A stretch of DNA of 64,000 nucleotides from UBA11574 sp963752565 (GTDB taxonomy: Bacteria; Desulfobacterota; Desulfobacteria; Desulfobacterales; UBA11574), in contig CAVVZC010000016.1 of assembly GCA_963752565.1 (NCBI GenBank), positions 11,501 to 75,500 of the forward strand, read 5' to 3'. Made by a program: the position numbers and the translations under genes. Shown here piece by piece: positions 43,634 to 52,282 of the stretch. Position 1 is the stretch's first letter; the number at the start of each line of letters is the position of its first letter. The notes under the pieces are model-generated. The model did no database searches and had not been told where the DNA came from. It saw only the letters and a program-made list of their open reading frames with translations.

Positions 43634-45365
43634 TTAGTTTTGGCCCAGTTTCAAAAGATTCTCTCTTGCAAACTCTATTGAAGGGTCCATGGCCAGTGAC
43701 ATTTCATAATATTGTATGGCCTTTTCTTTTTGTCCCATATCCCTGTAATTTGAAGCAATATTGGCATAATCTATGGCAGAACCCGGGTCGAGCTGCAACA
43801 CTTTTTTGAAACACTCGATGGCCCGCTCGTGTTCCTTGAGTTTAAAATGGCTGAAGCCCATTGAGTTATAAATATCCGTTCTTTCGTTATCATAGGTTTC
43901 AGCCTTTTTTAATACATCAAGCGCTTTCAGATATTCACCCATCTCATTGAAGGAAACGCCCATGTATGAATAAATGCTGGGCACATCCTGTTCTGTAGGA
44001 TCAAGTTCAAGAGACTGTGTAAAATATTCCAGCGCTGTTCCAGGATCATTGAAAGAGAGGTGGCATGATCCGAGATAAAATTTAATATAATACCTTGTCG
44101 GCAGCAGACGTTCGATTTTTTTAAGTTCTTTAATGGCAACATGAGGCGTTTGATTTTCGGTTATAATTTTAGCTGAAAACATCCCCACACTGGTTCCAAG
44201 AGATCTTTCCCTGAAATGAGCGCCAGGTATGATGGTATAAAAAGCCGGTATATCAAGCAGGGAATGCGATGTATCTACCACAATCACTTCCAGACCCTTT
44301 TTAGCCAAAGCAGATATACAGTTTTCAACTTCAATTTTAATATTTTCGTTTGAAAGTTCGGGAAGCGTTTGAATATCGATTTTTTCTCCGGGGTTGATGA
44401 TAAATTCGGCGTCTTCAATTCTCGTCAGCTTTGGGAAGACCACTGGCCACATATTTGGAACCGGTATCAAAATCTCCGGCAAGCTGAGCCACTTCCGTAA
44501 GTGCTCGGCTTAACGCCTTTTCCGGATCAGGTGTTGTTCCGGCTGTCCAGACGATTTCACTTCTTTCCGGAAACGTCGAGGGGTCATATGCCAGCACACC
44601 GACACTGGGTATTCCCATATCCAGTGAAAAATCTGAAATGAATATGCTTATCCCGGCTTTCCTGTATTTTTCTATCATTTCTATAACCATTGGATCGGTT
44701 ACTGAATTTGCCCGAATTGCAGGTACTTTTAAGTGGTTTTGACTGATTATCGAAGATACATGTCGTTCTACAATTTCACAGATGCCCTGGCTTAGGGCTT
44801 CTTCTACACAATTGCCGGCAGATGGACCGTTGAATTCATTAATCGTGTAGAACCAATTAAAAGGAATAAGAATTTCTTGATTTCGGGTTAAATTAAACGC
44901 CTTTGTCCACTTTAGCGGCAGGTTTTCAAATATTTTTCTTGAGATGTTCAGATCTTCTGAATTGTCGTGGACGGATTGGGCAATCATCTCAAACGGGATT
45001 ACATTTTCTTTAAGGTTGCAAAATTTTTCAACAAAAAAATTCTCGGGATTTTTGCAAAAACTGAAAAAACTGAACCTTTCAGCCAGTTCCATTACAGCGC
45101 TTGCTTCAGCCTGATGGGGTGTCGCACCTTTTCCCATCTGTTTTTTCGTTCCGATTATTTCGATGGCATCTCTGCCACAACTGCTGAAATAAACCGGGAT
45201 GTCCAATCTCCCTTTATCGATTCTTACCGTATATTCAAGGATATCAAGATCGACTTTTTTTAATTTTCTTTTGAAACGGATAACCGTCTCTTCGGGTGGC
45301 AATATCTTGTCCTGGTCCAGTGTAAAGCGCTTGAAAGCATCCTTTAAAATAATTTTGTTGGTCAT
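43634..45365 (-). CDS. YcaO-domain protein with C-terminal TPR repeats, split by a +1 frameshift
   Basis: The first frame (45365 to 44415) is a YcaO domain: KGATPHQAEASAVMELAERF is the ATP-binding SxxxAxxE..ER block, then GNCVEEALSQGICEIVERHV and RALTEVAQLAGDF. It ends at VASGLPK. The next frame (to 43634) continues LTRIEDAEFI and EVIVVDTSHSLLDIPAFYTI, PGAHF, still YcaO, followed by about four TPR units (ALEYFTQSLELDPTE, AIECFKKVLQLDPGS, AIQYYEMSLAMDPSI). Dropping one base from CCCAAA (44435-44430) joins them. YcaO enzymes activate amides with ATP, making azolines or thioamides, or help modify ribosomal protein S12. The whole would be about 576 aa, like E. coli YcaO. Confidence 0.8.
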
Positions 45366-45560
45366 AGTTTTTCCTTTTTAAAACACATTTTCTCAATTTA
45401 GGTTAAGGTAAAATCCTATGGATCAACATATTTTTATATGCATAAAAACTGTATGGGTCAAATATTTTTGAACATCTCATGCCGATGAATCCACTGTTGG
45501 GTGTTTTTTTAAATTGACCGATTCTTTGGAGTTTGATATGAAAAAAAGAAGCGTTTTTAT

Positions 45561-45633
45561 GGGGATGTAGCTCAGCTGGGAGAGCGCGGCGTTCGCAATG
45601 CCGAGGTCGAGGGTTCGATCCCCTTCATCTCCA
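45561..45633 (+). tRNA. tRNA-Ala (CGC anticodon)
   Basis: GGGGATG pairs with CATCTCC, discriminator A at 45633; no CCA encoded. The anticodon stem CGGCG/TGCCG holds TTCGCAA, anticodon CGC. The T arm GAGGGTTCGATCCCCTT is standard. Confidence 0.95.
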
Positions 45634-45642
45634 TTTCAATTA

Positions 45643-45680
45643 AAACAAGGGCTTGAAGCATTTTCTTCAAGTCCTTGTTT
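45643..45680 (+). terminator. terminator-like hairpin after tRNA-Ala
   Basis: AAACAAGGGCTTGAAG (45643-45658) pairs with CTTCAAGTCCTTGTTT (45665-45680) with one mismatch around a 6-nt loop, 10 bp after the tRNA. A TTT ends the right arm. Confidence 0.7.
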
Positions 45681-45853
45681 AATTTGTTGTGGTTTTGTAA
45701 ACAGGTAAGTTGTTTTTTATAAAAATTTGTTGTAAGAACAAGATGTACTATTAAATTCAACAATCCAATATACAATTCAAACAATTTAGTCTGTTAAGGT
45801 TACAAAATTTGTCCGACGCAACAATGAACAAAAAAGCAAGGGGCATTAATGTT

Positions 45854-46441
45854 ATGGAACGTGCATCCGAAGTTGAACGGAAAACAAAAGAAACATCGAT
45901 TCGTATTGTGCTCAAGCTGGTAGGCAGTGGTAAAAATGAGATATCAACAGGAATCCCTTTTTTTGATCATATGCTGACACTCTTTGCCGTTCACGGCTTT
46001 TTTGATCTATCCATTGACGCTGATGGGGATATCGATGTTGATTTCCATCACACAATAGAAGATGTTGGACTTGTCCTGGGGGATGCGTTTGACAGTGCTT
46101 TAGGCGACAGAAAAGGCATAAAACGATTCGGCCATGCTGTTACTCCGATGGATGACGCACTCGCTTCTGTGACCGTCGATTTGTCCAAGCGCCCTTTTTT
46201 GGTTTACAATGTTCCGGCAAAAGCAACATCCGAAGGACATGCTTTCACGTCTCTCACCAAAGAATTTTTAAAGGCATTTTCAAACCGGTGCGGAATGAAT
46301 CTTCATGTTAATGTTTTTTACGGTGATAATGAACATCATATTAATGAATCTATTTTCAAGGCTGTGGGAAGGGCTTTGGGCCAGGCTGTTTCTTTTGATG
46401 ACCGAATAAAAGATGTTCGTTCATCAAAGGGTGTTTTGTAA
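45854..46441 (+). CDS. hisB: imidazoleglycerol-phosphate dehydratase
   Basis: A protein of 195 aa, the usual monofunctional HisB length. Metal-binding motifs are FHHTIEDVG (residues about 70-78) and EHHINESIFKA (about 165-175); GIPFFDHMLTLFAVHG is near residue 35. It converts imidazoleglycerol phosphate to imidazoleacetol phosphate in histidine synthesis. The start at 45854 fits the family (MERASEVERKTKETSI); 45824 and 45809 are also open but lack a ribosome-binding site. hisA lies 2.8 kb downstream, past an island. Confidence 0.95.
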   Translation: MERASEVERKTKETSIRIVLKLVGSGKNEISTGIPFFDHMLTLFAVHGFFDLSIDADGDIDVDFHHTIEDVGLVLGDAFDSALGDRKGIKRFGHAVTPMDDALASVTVDLSKRPFLVYNVPAKATSEGHAFTSLTKEFLKAFSNRCGMNLHVNVFYGDNEHHINESIFKAVGRALGQAVSFDDRIKDVRSSKGVL

Positions 46442-47046
46442 TCACTATATTTGGCTATAATTACAGGTAAATACAGATAAACACAAGTAAGGATGAAACC
46501 ATTTTATTGTCAATATGTTATCTTAACTTTGGCAAGAAAAAAACGTAAGTGATACGGCGTTAACAGGGGGGTACATTCTACAGAATGTTGACCAAGAGAT
46601 GATGGGGAGTTTACACAAAGCCCACACTATTTTAATGACTCCGCTCTAACCTTTAATGTTAATGGAGCTTCTTAGAAAATTAAGTTCATCTAAAAAATTC
46701 AATCCGTGATTTCAATTTATGGGGATGTTGCGCACCGTTTTTAGCGGTGACGGAATACCCCCTTTTTTTTGGCTCAAACAATAATGGATGCGAAGTTTGC
46801 ATTGCAGGGATTTACGCTCGATTTGATAAGCTTATTGAATCTGGATGCAGTCAGCGTAATGCAGCAGATCAGCTTGCGTATTATCAACAAGAAAAACTCG
46901 GTGAAGTCGTTTATTCGGCATCAAGTTTGCTGAACAGCGGCGCGTTTTTAAGACAATGTCTCAACTCAAAGATTATTTAAGACCCAAGGGATCGGTGCAT
47001 ACGGCTGAAAAGGCAATCGAGGGAGATTAACATCAAGCGTCAAGGG
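46442..47046. other. 600-bp stretch between hisB and the first 27-bp repeat, with one doubtful short frame
   Basis: ACATTC...GAATGT (46573-46588) and CACCG...CGGTG (46735-46751) are small palindromes. A frame at 46747-46980 (GTG start, no ribosome-binding site) encodes RFDKLIESGCSQRNAADQLA, which resembles a short helical DNA-binding segment; the rest is unremarkable. I treat it as a possible gene relic, not a gene. Confidence 0.3.
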
Positions 47047-47079
47047 TGAGCTTTCGGGCTTGTCCTGGGAAATAAAAGA
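47047..47079 (+). repeat. direct repeat, copy 1 (27 identical bases; partner at 48211)
   Basis: TGAGCTTTCGGGCTTGTCCT then GGGAAAT is identical to 48211-48237; both copies go on with AAAAGA, with a one-base indel. They are 1164 bp apart in the same orientation and bracket the XRE gene and its unknown neighbour. Confidence 0.8.
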
Positions 47080-47107
47080 CCCCTGAGAGCCTGGCAACTC
47101 CAAGGGG
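47080..47107 (-). terminator. terminator-like hairpin at the left end of the island
   Basis: On the minus strand CCCCTTGGAG, a loop with GCC/GGC, then CTCAGGGG and TCTTTT. A similar CCCCT...AGGGG-T6 hairpin ends the XRE gene at 47299-47329. Confidence 0.5.
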
Positions 47108-47298
47108 CCAATCATAACGGTAACATTATGGAGGAAAAAAATCATAATGTTAATTGACCAAATACAAATTTACAAAGTGGTATGTCAATAGGGGGTATGC
47201 TTCATTTTCGTAGGGATATATCCTGTAAAATAGGGATTATCCCTACACTCAACTCACAGGATGAGCTTGACGAATCTAAAACCGGCTTTATGGGCAAT

Positions 47299-47329
47299 AA
47301 AAAACCCCTAACGAAATAACTGGCAGGGG
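47299..47329 (-). terminator. Rho-independent terminator of the XRE gene
   Basis: On the minus strand CCCCT (47329-47325), a 15-nt loop with a weak inner stem, AGGGG (47309-47305), then T6 (47304-47299). It lies 35 bp after the stop codon of the regulator. Confidence 0.7.
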
Positions 47330-47364
47330 CTATGCTCTTTGACAATTTGGTATCACTTTTTAAC

Positions 47365-47571
47365 TTAATGAAAAACTTTGTTCCTGTCTGATAATTTTAA
47401 ACCCAAGGCTAAAACAATCTTTCGTTTTGTTTCCATCCTGCATGGCTTGCCCCGCTCTATTCGTGTGATGGTGAGGGGTGAAATGTCGGCCTTTTTGGAA
47501 AGCTCGGCCTTGCTTATCAATAAAGCCTCTCTAATTTCTTTTAAGGAATTCTTCTCTATATTCTTAACCAT
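47365..47571 (-). CDS. small XRE-family helix-turn-helix regulator
   Basis: A protein of 68 aa made of one HTH domain: LKEIREALLISKAELSKKAD, then ISPLTITRIERGKPCRMETK and RKIVLALGLKL, the standard XRE five-helix pattern. It probably regulates its own small island. No partner antitoxin/toxin motif is visible in the next gene. No strong ribosome-binding site; AACTAAATTGTTCCT precedes the start. Confidence 0.75.
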   Translation of the reverse strand: MVKNIEKNSLKEIREALLISKAELSKKADISPLTITRIERGKPCRMETKRKIVLALGLKLSDRNKVFH

Positions 47572-47603
47572 AGGAACAATTTAGTTTAATCTTATTTCTC
47601 TTT

Positions 47604-47957
47604 TTAATTATTGATGATAGATAACTCGACAATAGAATACCCCGTATAATGATCATGTGGAATTTTTGAAGTTATTAGAGTTTTAAACGTTTTGCCGTCA
47701 CCAAATGATTCAGACCGATTGTATTCCATGTCCAATAAATCACCAACTTTCAATTCTTTGAACACAGAGAAATCTTGTTTTACAAGAACATATGGCCCAT
47801 TTGAGGTATTATATCGCAATCTAAACAGGTAGGGTAGACCACTTCCATTTAAAACGAATTGTACACTGTGGTATTCGCCTAAAATGAATTTTGCTTTAAG
47901 TCTACGCTGGGCCAAGTCGATTATGTTGTGATTTTTTGTTTTAATGAACTTAAACAT
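47604..47957 (-). CDS. hypothetical protein of 117 aa, beta-rich
   Basis: It starts MFKFIKTKNHNIIDLAQRRL and alternates strands in the middle: YLFRLRYNTSNGPYVLVKQD, then LKVGDLLDMEYNRSESFGDG and KTLITSKIPHD. The layout resembles PilZ-like barrels (short strands around a charged loop), but the RxxxR...D/NxSxxG motif is not present, so I do not assign it. AGGATAGCG lies upstream of the start. It is 32 bp before the XRE gene, with which it is likely co-transcribed. Confidence 0.6.
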   Translation of the reverse strand: MFKFIKTKNHNIIDLAQRRLKAKFILGEYHSVQFVLNGSGLPYLFRLRYNTSNGPYVLVKQDFSVFKELKVGDLLDMEYNRSESFGDGKTFKTLITSKIPHDHYTGYSIVELSIINN

Positions 47958-48550
47958 TTGTACGCTATCCTTATGAAACTTTTAATTTAATCTAGAATAT
48001 AAAATTTGAGATATCTTAATTTGTTGAATGCAAAAATCGTGCAAAATTAGATGGTTGTAATGGGCATCAATTTAAGTTGAAATAATATTAGATGGTTATG
48101 TCAATTGAAAGAAATGATTGGCAGTATGGATTTATCCTGAAGCATCGGAAATTATGAGGTATACTCCATAAAGTCTATGAAAATATTTACACAATGCTAA
48201 CGCTCTATGATGAGCTTTCGGGCTTGTCCTGGGAAATTAAAAGAGAATCGCATTATAATAAAAAATAAAGGCGAGTGATATAAAAAATATGAAAACTGTT
48301 AAAAATATGGAAACGGTTAAAAGAATGAAATCTGTAATGGACAACCCATCAGAAAAGTGTTAACCATGGGTCATCTTATCAAGGGTTAAAAACCAACTGT
48401 TGATCATGGCGGGTTAAAAATTAAAATAAATAACAGATTCAATATTATACAAATTTAAGGTTGTATGGTAATCACACTTAACCTTCCTTTGTGATTAAGG
48501 AATTACTCGGTTCTGATATTTTACCACAAAATGTACAAAATTCATAATTA
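47958..48550. other. 590-bp stretch with the second direct repeat, no gene
   Basis: It holds the second copy of the repeat at 48211-48244 and an AT-rich stretch with near-repeat units ATATGAAAACTGTTAAAA and ATATGGAAACGGTTAAAA at about 48287-48322. Open frames are very short. Promoters for the minus-strand pair (left) and the lipoprotein gene (right) must lie here. Confidence 0.4.
48211..48244 (+). repeat. direct repeat, copy 2 (partner at 47047)
   Basis: See copy 1. Here the repeat falls in a short frame (YDELSGLSWEIKRES); in copy 1 the same stretch reads GELSGLSWEIKDP, so it may come from a protein-coding ancestor. Confidence 0.8.
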
Positions 48551-48571
48551 ATGCCTCAATATTTTTCGCCG

Positions 48572-49285
48572 ATGAAGCCATTAAATACATATAACGCGTT
48601 GCTTAAGGTTTTTCTTTTGACAGGTATAGTGTTTTTCTCAGCTTGCGGAGGAGATAATATTGTCAAGGAAAAACCGCCAAATCTGACTGGAATAGAAAAA
48701 ATATTGATTCTTCCTTTTAAGGATATGGCTTCAGTATTTGGAGAAAGTGTGAACGGTCGTTGCCCGGTGTGCGGAAAGGTGTTTACTACTGGAGAAGTGG
48801 CAGAAAGCGCAGCCGGCATGCTTACTGAACATTTGTTTATTTTATTAAAAGATCGAAAAGATATTGAATTGATACCCAGCAGCCAAGCCCGAGGGGTTAT
48901 GTCAGGACTGCTGGCAGGAAGTAAAAAAACGTTGCAAGAACGAAACTTGCAACTTGAAATAGGACGTGCACTAAATGCCGATGCGATTTTTGCTGGGTAC
49001 ATTTATCGTTTTAGAGAACGAGTCGGTGGTGAATATTCAGTCGATTTGTCAGCTTCTGTGGCGTTTGATATACACCTTGTCCGTGTTGAGGATGGCCGCG
49101 TGATATGGAGCGCTCATCTCGATGAAACGCAACAACCATTGTCTGATAACGTTTTTCAGCTGAACCTCTTTTTAAGAAGAAAGGCCAAATGGATTACCGC
49201 AAAAGAGATGGCAATTTCCGGCCTTGAAGATATGCTTAAAGGCTTTTATATTCCTGCCGAAACCGAAACATTGGAAAATAGATAA
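48572..49285 (+). CDS. outer-membrane-type lipoprotein with a CxxC pair, LpoB/GNA1162-like fold
   Basis: A protein of 237 aa. The lipoprotein signal peptide ends VFLLTGIVFFSAC, a good lipobox (FSA-C). The mature part has KILILPFKDMASVFGESVNG, NGRCPVCGKVFTTGEV with two Cys, AGMLTEHLFILL and LNADAIFAGYIYRFRE, VEDGRVIWSAHLDETQ: the pattern of periplasmic proteins such as LpoB and GNA1162, which sum ATP-independent strands. Function unknown. ATG 48551 is also possible; neither start has a strong ribosome-binding site. hisA starts 4 bp after its stop. Confidence 0.75.
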   Translation: MKPLNTYNALLKVFLLTGIVFFSACGGDNIVKEKPPNLTGIEKILILPFKDMASVFGESVNGRCPVCGKVFTTGEVAESAAGMLTEHLFILLKDRKDIELIPSSQARGVMSGLLAGSKKTLQERNLQLEIGRALNADAIFAGYIYRFRERVGGEYSVDLSASVAFDIHLVRVEDGRVIWSAHLDETQQPLSDNVFQLNLFLRRKAKWITAKEMAISGLEDMLKGFYIPAETETLENR

Positions 49286-49289
49286 AGCA

Positions 49290-50021
49290 ATGCTTATTAT
49301 CCCTGCAGTTGATATAAAAAATGGAAAGTGTGTACGGCTCTCCCAAGGGCGTATGGATGCAGAAACGGTTTTTTCCGATAATCCTGCGGCCATGGCAAAA
49401 AGATGGGAAGATGAGGGCGCTGAGATTATTCATGTCGTTGATCTTGACGGTGCCATTGAAAAAAGTCCTCAGAATCTCGATTCAATAAGAAAAATCATCG
49501 ACAGTGTAAATGCAGATATACAGGTTGGCGGGGGAATCCGGAATGAAAGAACTATCAAAATGTTTTTCGAAATTGGGGTTAAGAGGGTTGTTATCGGTAC
49601 TGAAGCCATTCAAACTCCGACACTCGTAAAAGATGCTTGTAAAGCATTTCCTGGCCAGATTGTTGTCGGTATTGATGCGCGAAGTGGGTGGGTTGCCATT
49701 GAGGGGTGGACTAAAACAACCCAAGTAAATGCTGTGGACCTTGCAAAACAATTTGAAGATTGTGGCGTTGCTGTTATCAACTTTACCGATATCTATCGAG
49801 ATGGAATGAAAACAGGCCCAAACATCGATGAAACCCGTCGTCTTGCTGAAGCTGTTTCCACACCGGTAGTTGCTTCAGGTGGTGTTTCTTCTATAAAGGA
49901 TATTCAAAATCTATTACCATTAGAAGCCGTCGGTGTCGTTGGGGTCATTACCGGTAGAGCTTTATACAGCGGCAGCCTAAATCTTAAAGAGGCTATTGAT
50001 ACTTTAAAAGCCACACTATAA
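49290..50021 (+). CDS. hisA: phosphoribosylformimino-5-aminoimidazole carboxamide ribotide isomerase
   Basis: A protein of 243 aa. It starts MLIIPAVDIKNGKCVRLSQG with the first catalytic Asp; DIQVGGGIRNERTIKMFFE and NFTDIYRDGMKTGPNIDE hold the second catalytic Asp and Thr; VVASGGVSSIKDI and VITGRALYSG bind phosphate. It isomerises ProFAR to PRFAR in histidine synthesis. ATG 49290 is used; a longer frame overlaps the lipoprotein gene. Confidence 0.95.
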   Translation: MLIIPAVDIKNGKCVRLSQGRMDAETVFSDNPAAMAKRWEDEGAEIIHVVDLDGAIEKSPQNLDSIRKIIDSVNADIQVGGGIRNERTIKMFFEIGVKRVVIGTEAIQTPTLVKDACKAFPGQIVVGIDARSGWVAIEGWTKTTQVNAVDLAKQFEDCGVAVINFTDIYRDGMKTGPNIDETRRLAEAVSTPVVASGGVSSIKDIQNLLPLEAVGVVGVITGRALYSGSLNLKEAIDTLKATL

Positions 50022-50074
50022 AAAACTAACCGACGCATCAACCAATTGAATAAACAGTAAATATGATAATTGTC

Positions 50075-50103
50075 TTGACAAACGAACAAAAGATAGTTAC
50101 TTT
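50075..50103 (+). promoter_or_regulatory. sigma-70 promoter upstream of dnaG-rpoD
   Basis: TTGACA (50075-50080), a 17-nt spacer and TACTTT (50098-50103). It sits 295 bp before dnaG in a 376-bp gap that otherwise shows no gene. Confidence 0.5.
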
Positions 50104-50397
50104 ATTTTGTTAAAATAAAACAGAAAATAATTGATCATATTTGATGGTTTCTAAAAATTTTTTTGGGGTTTTTCAATCACAAATTGATCGGTATTGCCTA
50201 TCAAAAGACTTTTAGAAATCAATCAACTTTAGTTTTAGATTTAATTTTTATGTAAAATAAAGATAAATATGTTCAATTATATCAATGTAAACAAACTATT
50301 ACGGTTTTTTGGCTTCTTCTCATTTAAGAACCTCCCATAATGATCGGTTCCTTTATTATCAGTCATACCATTTTTATCTCAATGGAGGTTGGTCTTT

Positions 50398-52245
50398 TTG
50401 ACAATTTTTATTCCTGAAGATAAGGTTTTAGAGATTAAACATGCAGCCGATATTGTTGACGTCGTTTCAGAAAGCGTGCTGCTGAAAAAAACAGGAAAGA
50501 GCTTTGTTGGTCTTTGCCCGTTTCATTCTGAAAAAACCCCGTCTTTTACCGTAAGTCCCCAAAAACAGATATTTTATTGCTTCGGATGTGCCACTGGTGG
50601 TAATGTGTTTAGTTTTATTATGAAACGTGATGGTATTTCTTTTCCAGAAGCTGCACGGATTCTTTCCAAACAATATGGTGTCAATCTTCCGGTTCAAACG
50701 ATGTCAAAAGACCAAAAAAGGCTCAGGAGCGAAAGAGAAAATCTGCTTTCCGTAAATAGACAGGCGATGGATTTTTTTCACAACAATCTGTTTAGTGTTC
50801 CTTCAGGAAAACAGGCCTTGCTTTATCTCAAGAAAAGGGGAATAAGCCAAGAGACTATAGAAATATTTAGGCTTGGATACGCTCCAGAAGGTTGGAATAA
50901 TATCAATAATTTATTCAATAAAAAGAAGATAGCTCTCGATATTGTAGAAAAAGCCGGACTGATTGTTAAAAGAGAAAACAAAGACGGTTTTTATGATCGT
51001 TTCAGAAACCGAATAATATTTCCAATATTTAATGTGAACATGCATGTGATAGGTTTCGGCGGACGAGTATTGGCTGATGATTTGCCGAAATATTTGAACT
51101 CTCCGGAAACGCTGATTTATTACAAAAGTTCTTCTTTGTACGGTCTTCACCGGGCCAGACAAAAATGCAGGGAGACTGAAACAGTTTACATTGTTGAGGG
51201 GTATTTTGATCTGTTGGCCTTGCATCAGAATGGTATTCAAAATTCCGTTGCAACATTGGGAACTTCTATTACTACGGAGCATGTTCATATCCTCAGAAAC
51301 ATTATCGGCAAAGATGGCCATGTGGTGCTCGTTTTTGATTCTGATGATGCGGGTATGAAAGCTGCGCTGAGAAGCATAGGAATCTTTATGAATTCCGACG
51401 TCGATGCAAATATTATGCTTTTACCTTCAGGACACGATCCTGATTCATATCTTTTTGAATTCGGATACGAATCATTTGTTGATATTGCTAAAAGTGTAAA
51501 GAGCCTTATATCTTTTCTCATAGATGCCTTGATAGAGAAATACGGGCTTACCGTTGAAGGAAAGATTCGTGTGATTTCAGAGATGAGAGAAACGCTGGCA
51601 TCCATCGATGACAGTGTGGCAAGATCTTTGTATATAAAGGAGCTTGCTGAGCGTGTTGGGATTGAAGAAATCGCTGTTTTGGAAAAGGTGAGGGAACTAT
51701 CTTTTCGAAATAGAAGCAGCACCAAAAGGGATACATTTTCAAACAATGATTTTGTTAGCAACCACAGTAAAAACGGTTTTCAGAAGACGGATAAGAAAAA
51801 ATCATTTCATGGCAAGTGGGCAAGGCTGGAGAAGCAGATTATTTCAATGATGCTTCAATTTCCGCCAGTTCTATCCGAAATTGGTGAGCGAGGCATACTT
51901 GATCTTTTTGAGGATAACCGCTTAAAAGCGATTGGAGATTTAATTCTGACGCATCAAGATTGTTCGGATATAAATATCGTTGATGTTATCAACTTAATTG
52001 AAGATAACGAGCAAAGAGGTATTGTAGCTTCCATGGCATTTAGAGAGAATAAGTGGGATTATGATGGATGCCTCAATATTTTAAACCGATTCGAGTCGAT
52101 ACGTAATAAAAAAGAAAATACTTTGATAAAAAAAATAAAAGAAGCTGAAGAGAACAATGATCTTGAATTACTTTCAAAGCTGTTGAGTAAAAAACAAAAA
52201 ATGGCAGTGCTATCTGAAAGAAAGAAGATGGCGTTATTGAAATAA
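50398..52245 (+). CDS. dnaG: DNA primase
   Basis: A protein of 615 aa. The zinc ribbon CPFHSEKTPSFTV...FYCFGCATGG is at residues about 37-65; the RNA polymerase domain has RFRNRIIFPIFN; Toprim has YIVEGYFDLLALHQNG and LVFDSDDAGMKAA. The C-terminal third binds DnaB. The start is TTG 50398, chosen because GGAGG ends 9 nt upstream; the earlier TTG 50389 directly abuts it. It lies 37 bp before rpoD, the usual order of the macromolecular synthesis operon. Confidence 0.95.
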   Translation: MTIFIPEDKVLEIKHAADIVDVVSESVLLKKTGKSFVGLCPFHSEKTPSFTVSPQKQIFYCFGCATGGNVFSFIMKRDGISFPEAARILSKQYGVNLPVQTMSKDQKRLRSERENLLSVNRQAMDFFHNNLFSVPSGKQALLYLKKRGISQETIEIFRLGYAPEGWNNINNLFNKKKIALDIVEKAGLIVKRENKDGFYDRFRNRIIFPIFNVNMHVIGFGGRVLADDLPKYLNSPETLIYYKSSSLYGLHRARQKCRETETVYIVEGYFDLLALHQNGIQNSVATLGTSITTEHVHILRNIIGKDGHVVLVFDSDDAGMKAALRSIGIFMNSDVDANIMLLPSGHDPDSYLFEFGYESFVDIAKSVKSLISFLIDALIEKYGLTVEGKIRVISEMRETLASIDDSVARSLYIKELAERVGIEEIAVLEKVRELSFRNRSSTKRDTFSNNDFVSNHSKNGFQKTDKKKSFHGKWARLEKQIISMMLQFPPVLSEIGERGILDLFEDNRLKAIGDLILTHQDCSDINIVDVINLIEDNEQRGIVASMAFRENKWDYDGCLNILNRFESIRNKKENTLIKKIKEAEENNDLELLSKLLSKKQKMAVLSERKKMALLK

Positions 52246-52282
52246 ACACAAAATTAAATGGAGTCTGTAGGAGGCTAAATAC

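Noticed and set aside
43634..45365. A RiPP biosynthesis cluster around the YcaO gene
   Set aside because: No precursor peptide, protease, dehydrogenase or export gene is adjacent; the TPR tail fits the housekeeping YcaO type.
45809..45853. Earlier starts for hisB
   Set aside because: The added residues do not fit the family start and lack a ribosome-binding site.
46747..46980. A 77-codon frame near hisB
   Set aside because: GTG start without a ribosome-binding site; the DNA-binding look of one segment is too weak to call a gene.
47047..48244. A CRISPR array or att pair from the 27-bp direct repeats
   Set aside because: Only two copies 1.2 kb apart, no regular spacers, no cas genes and no integrase; kept only as an island mark.
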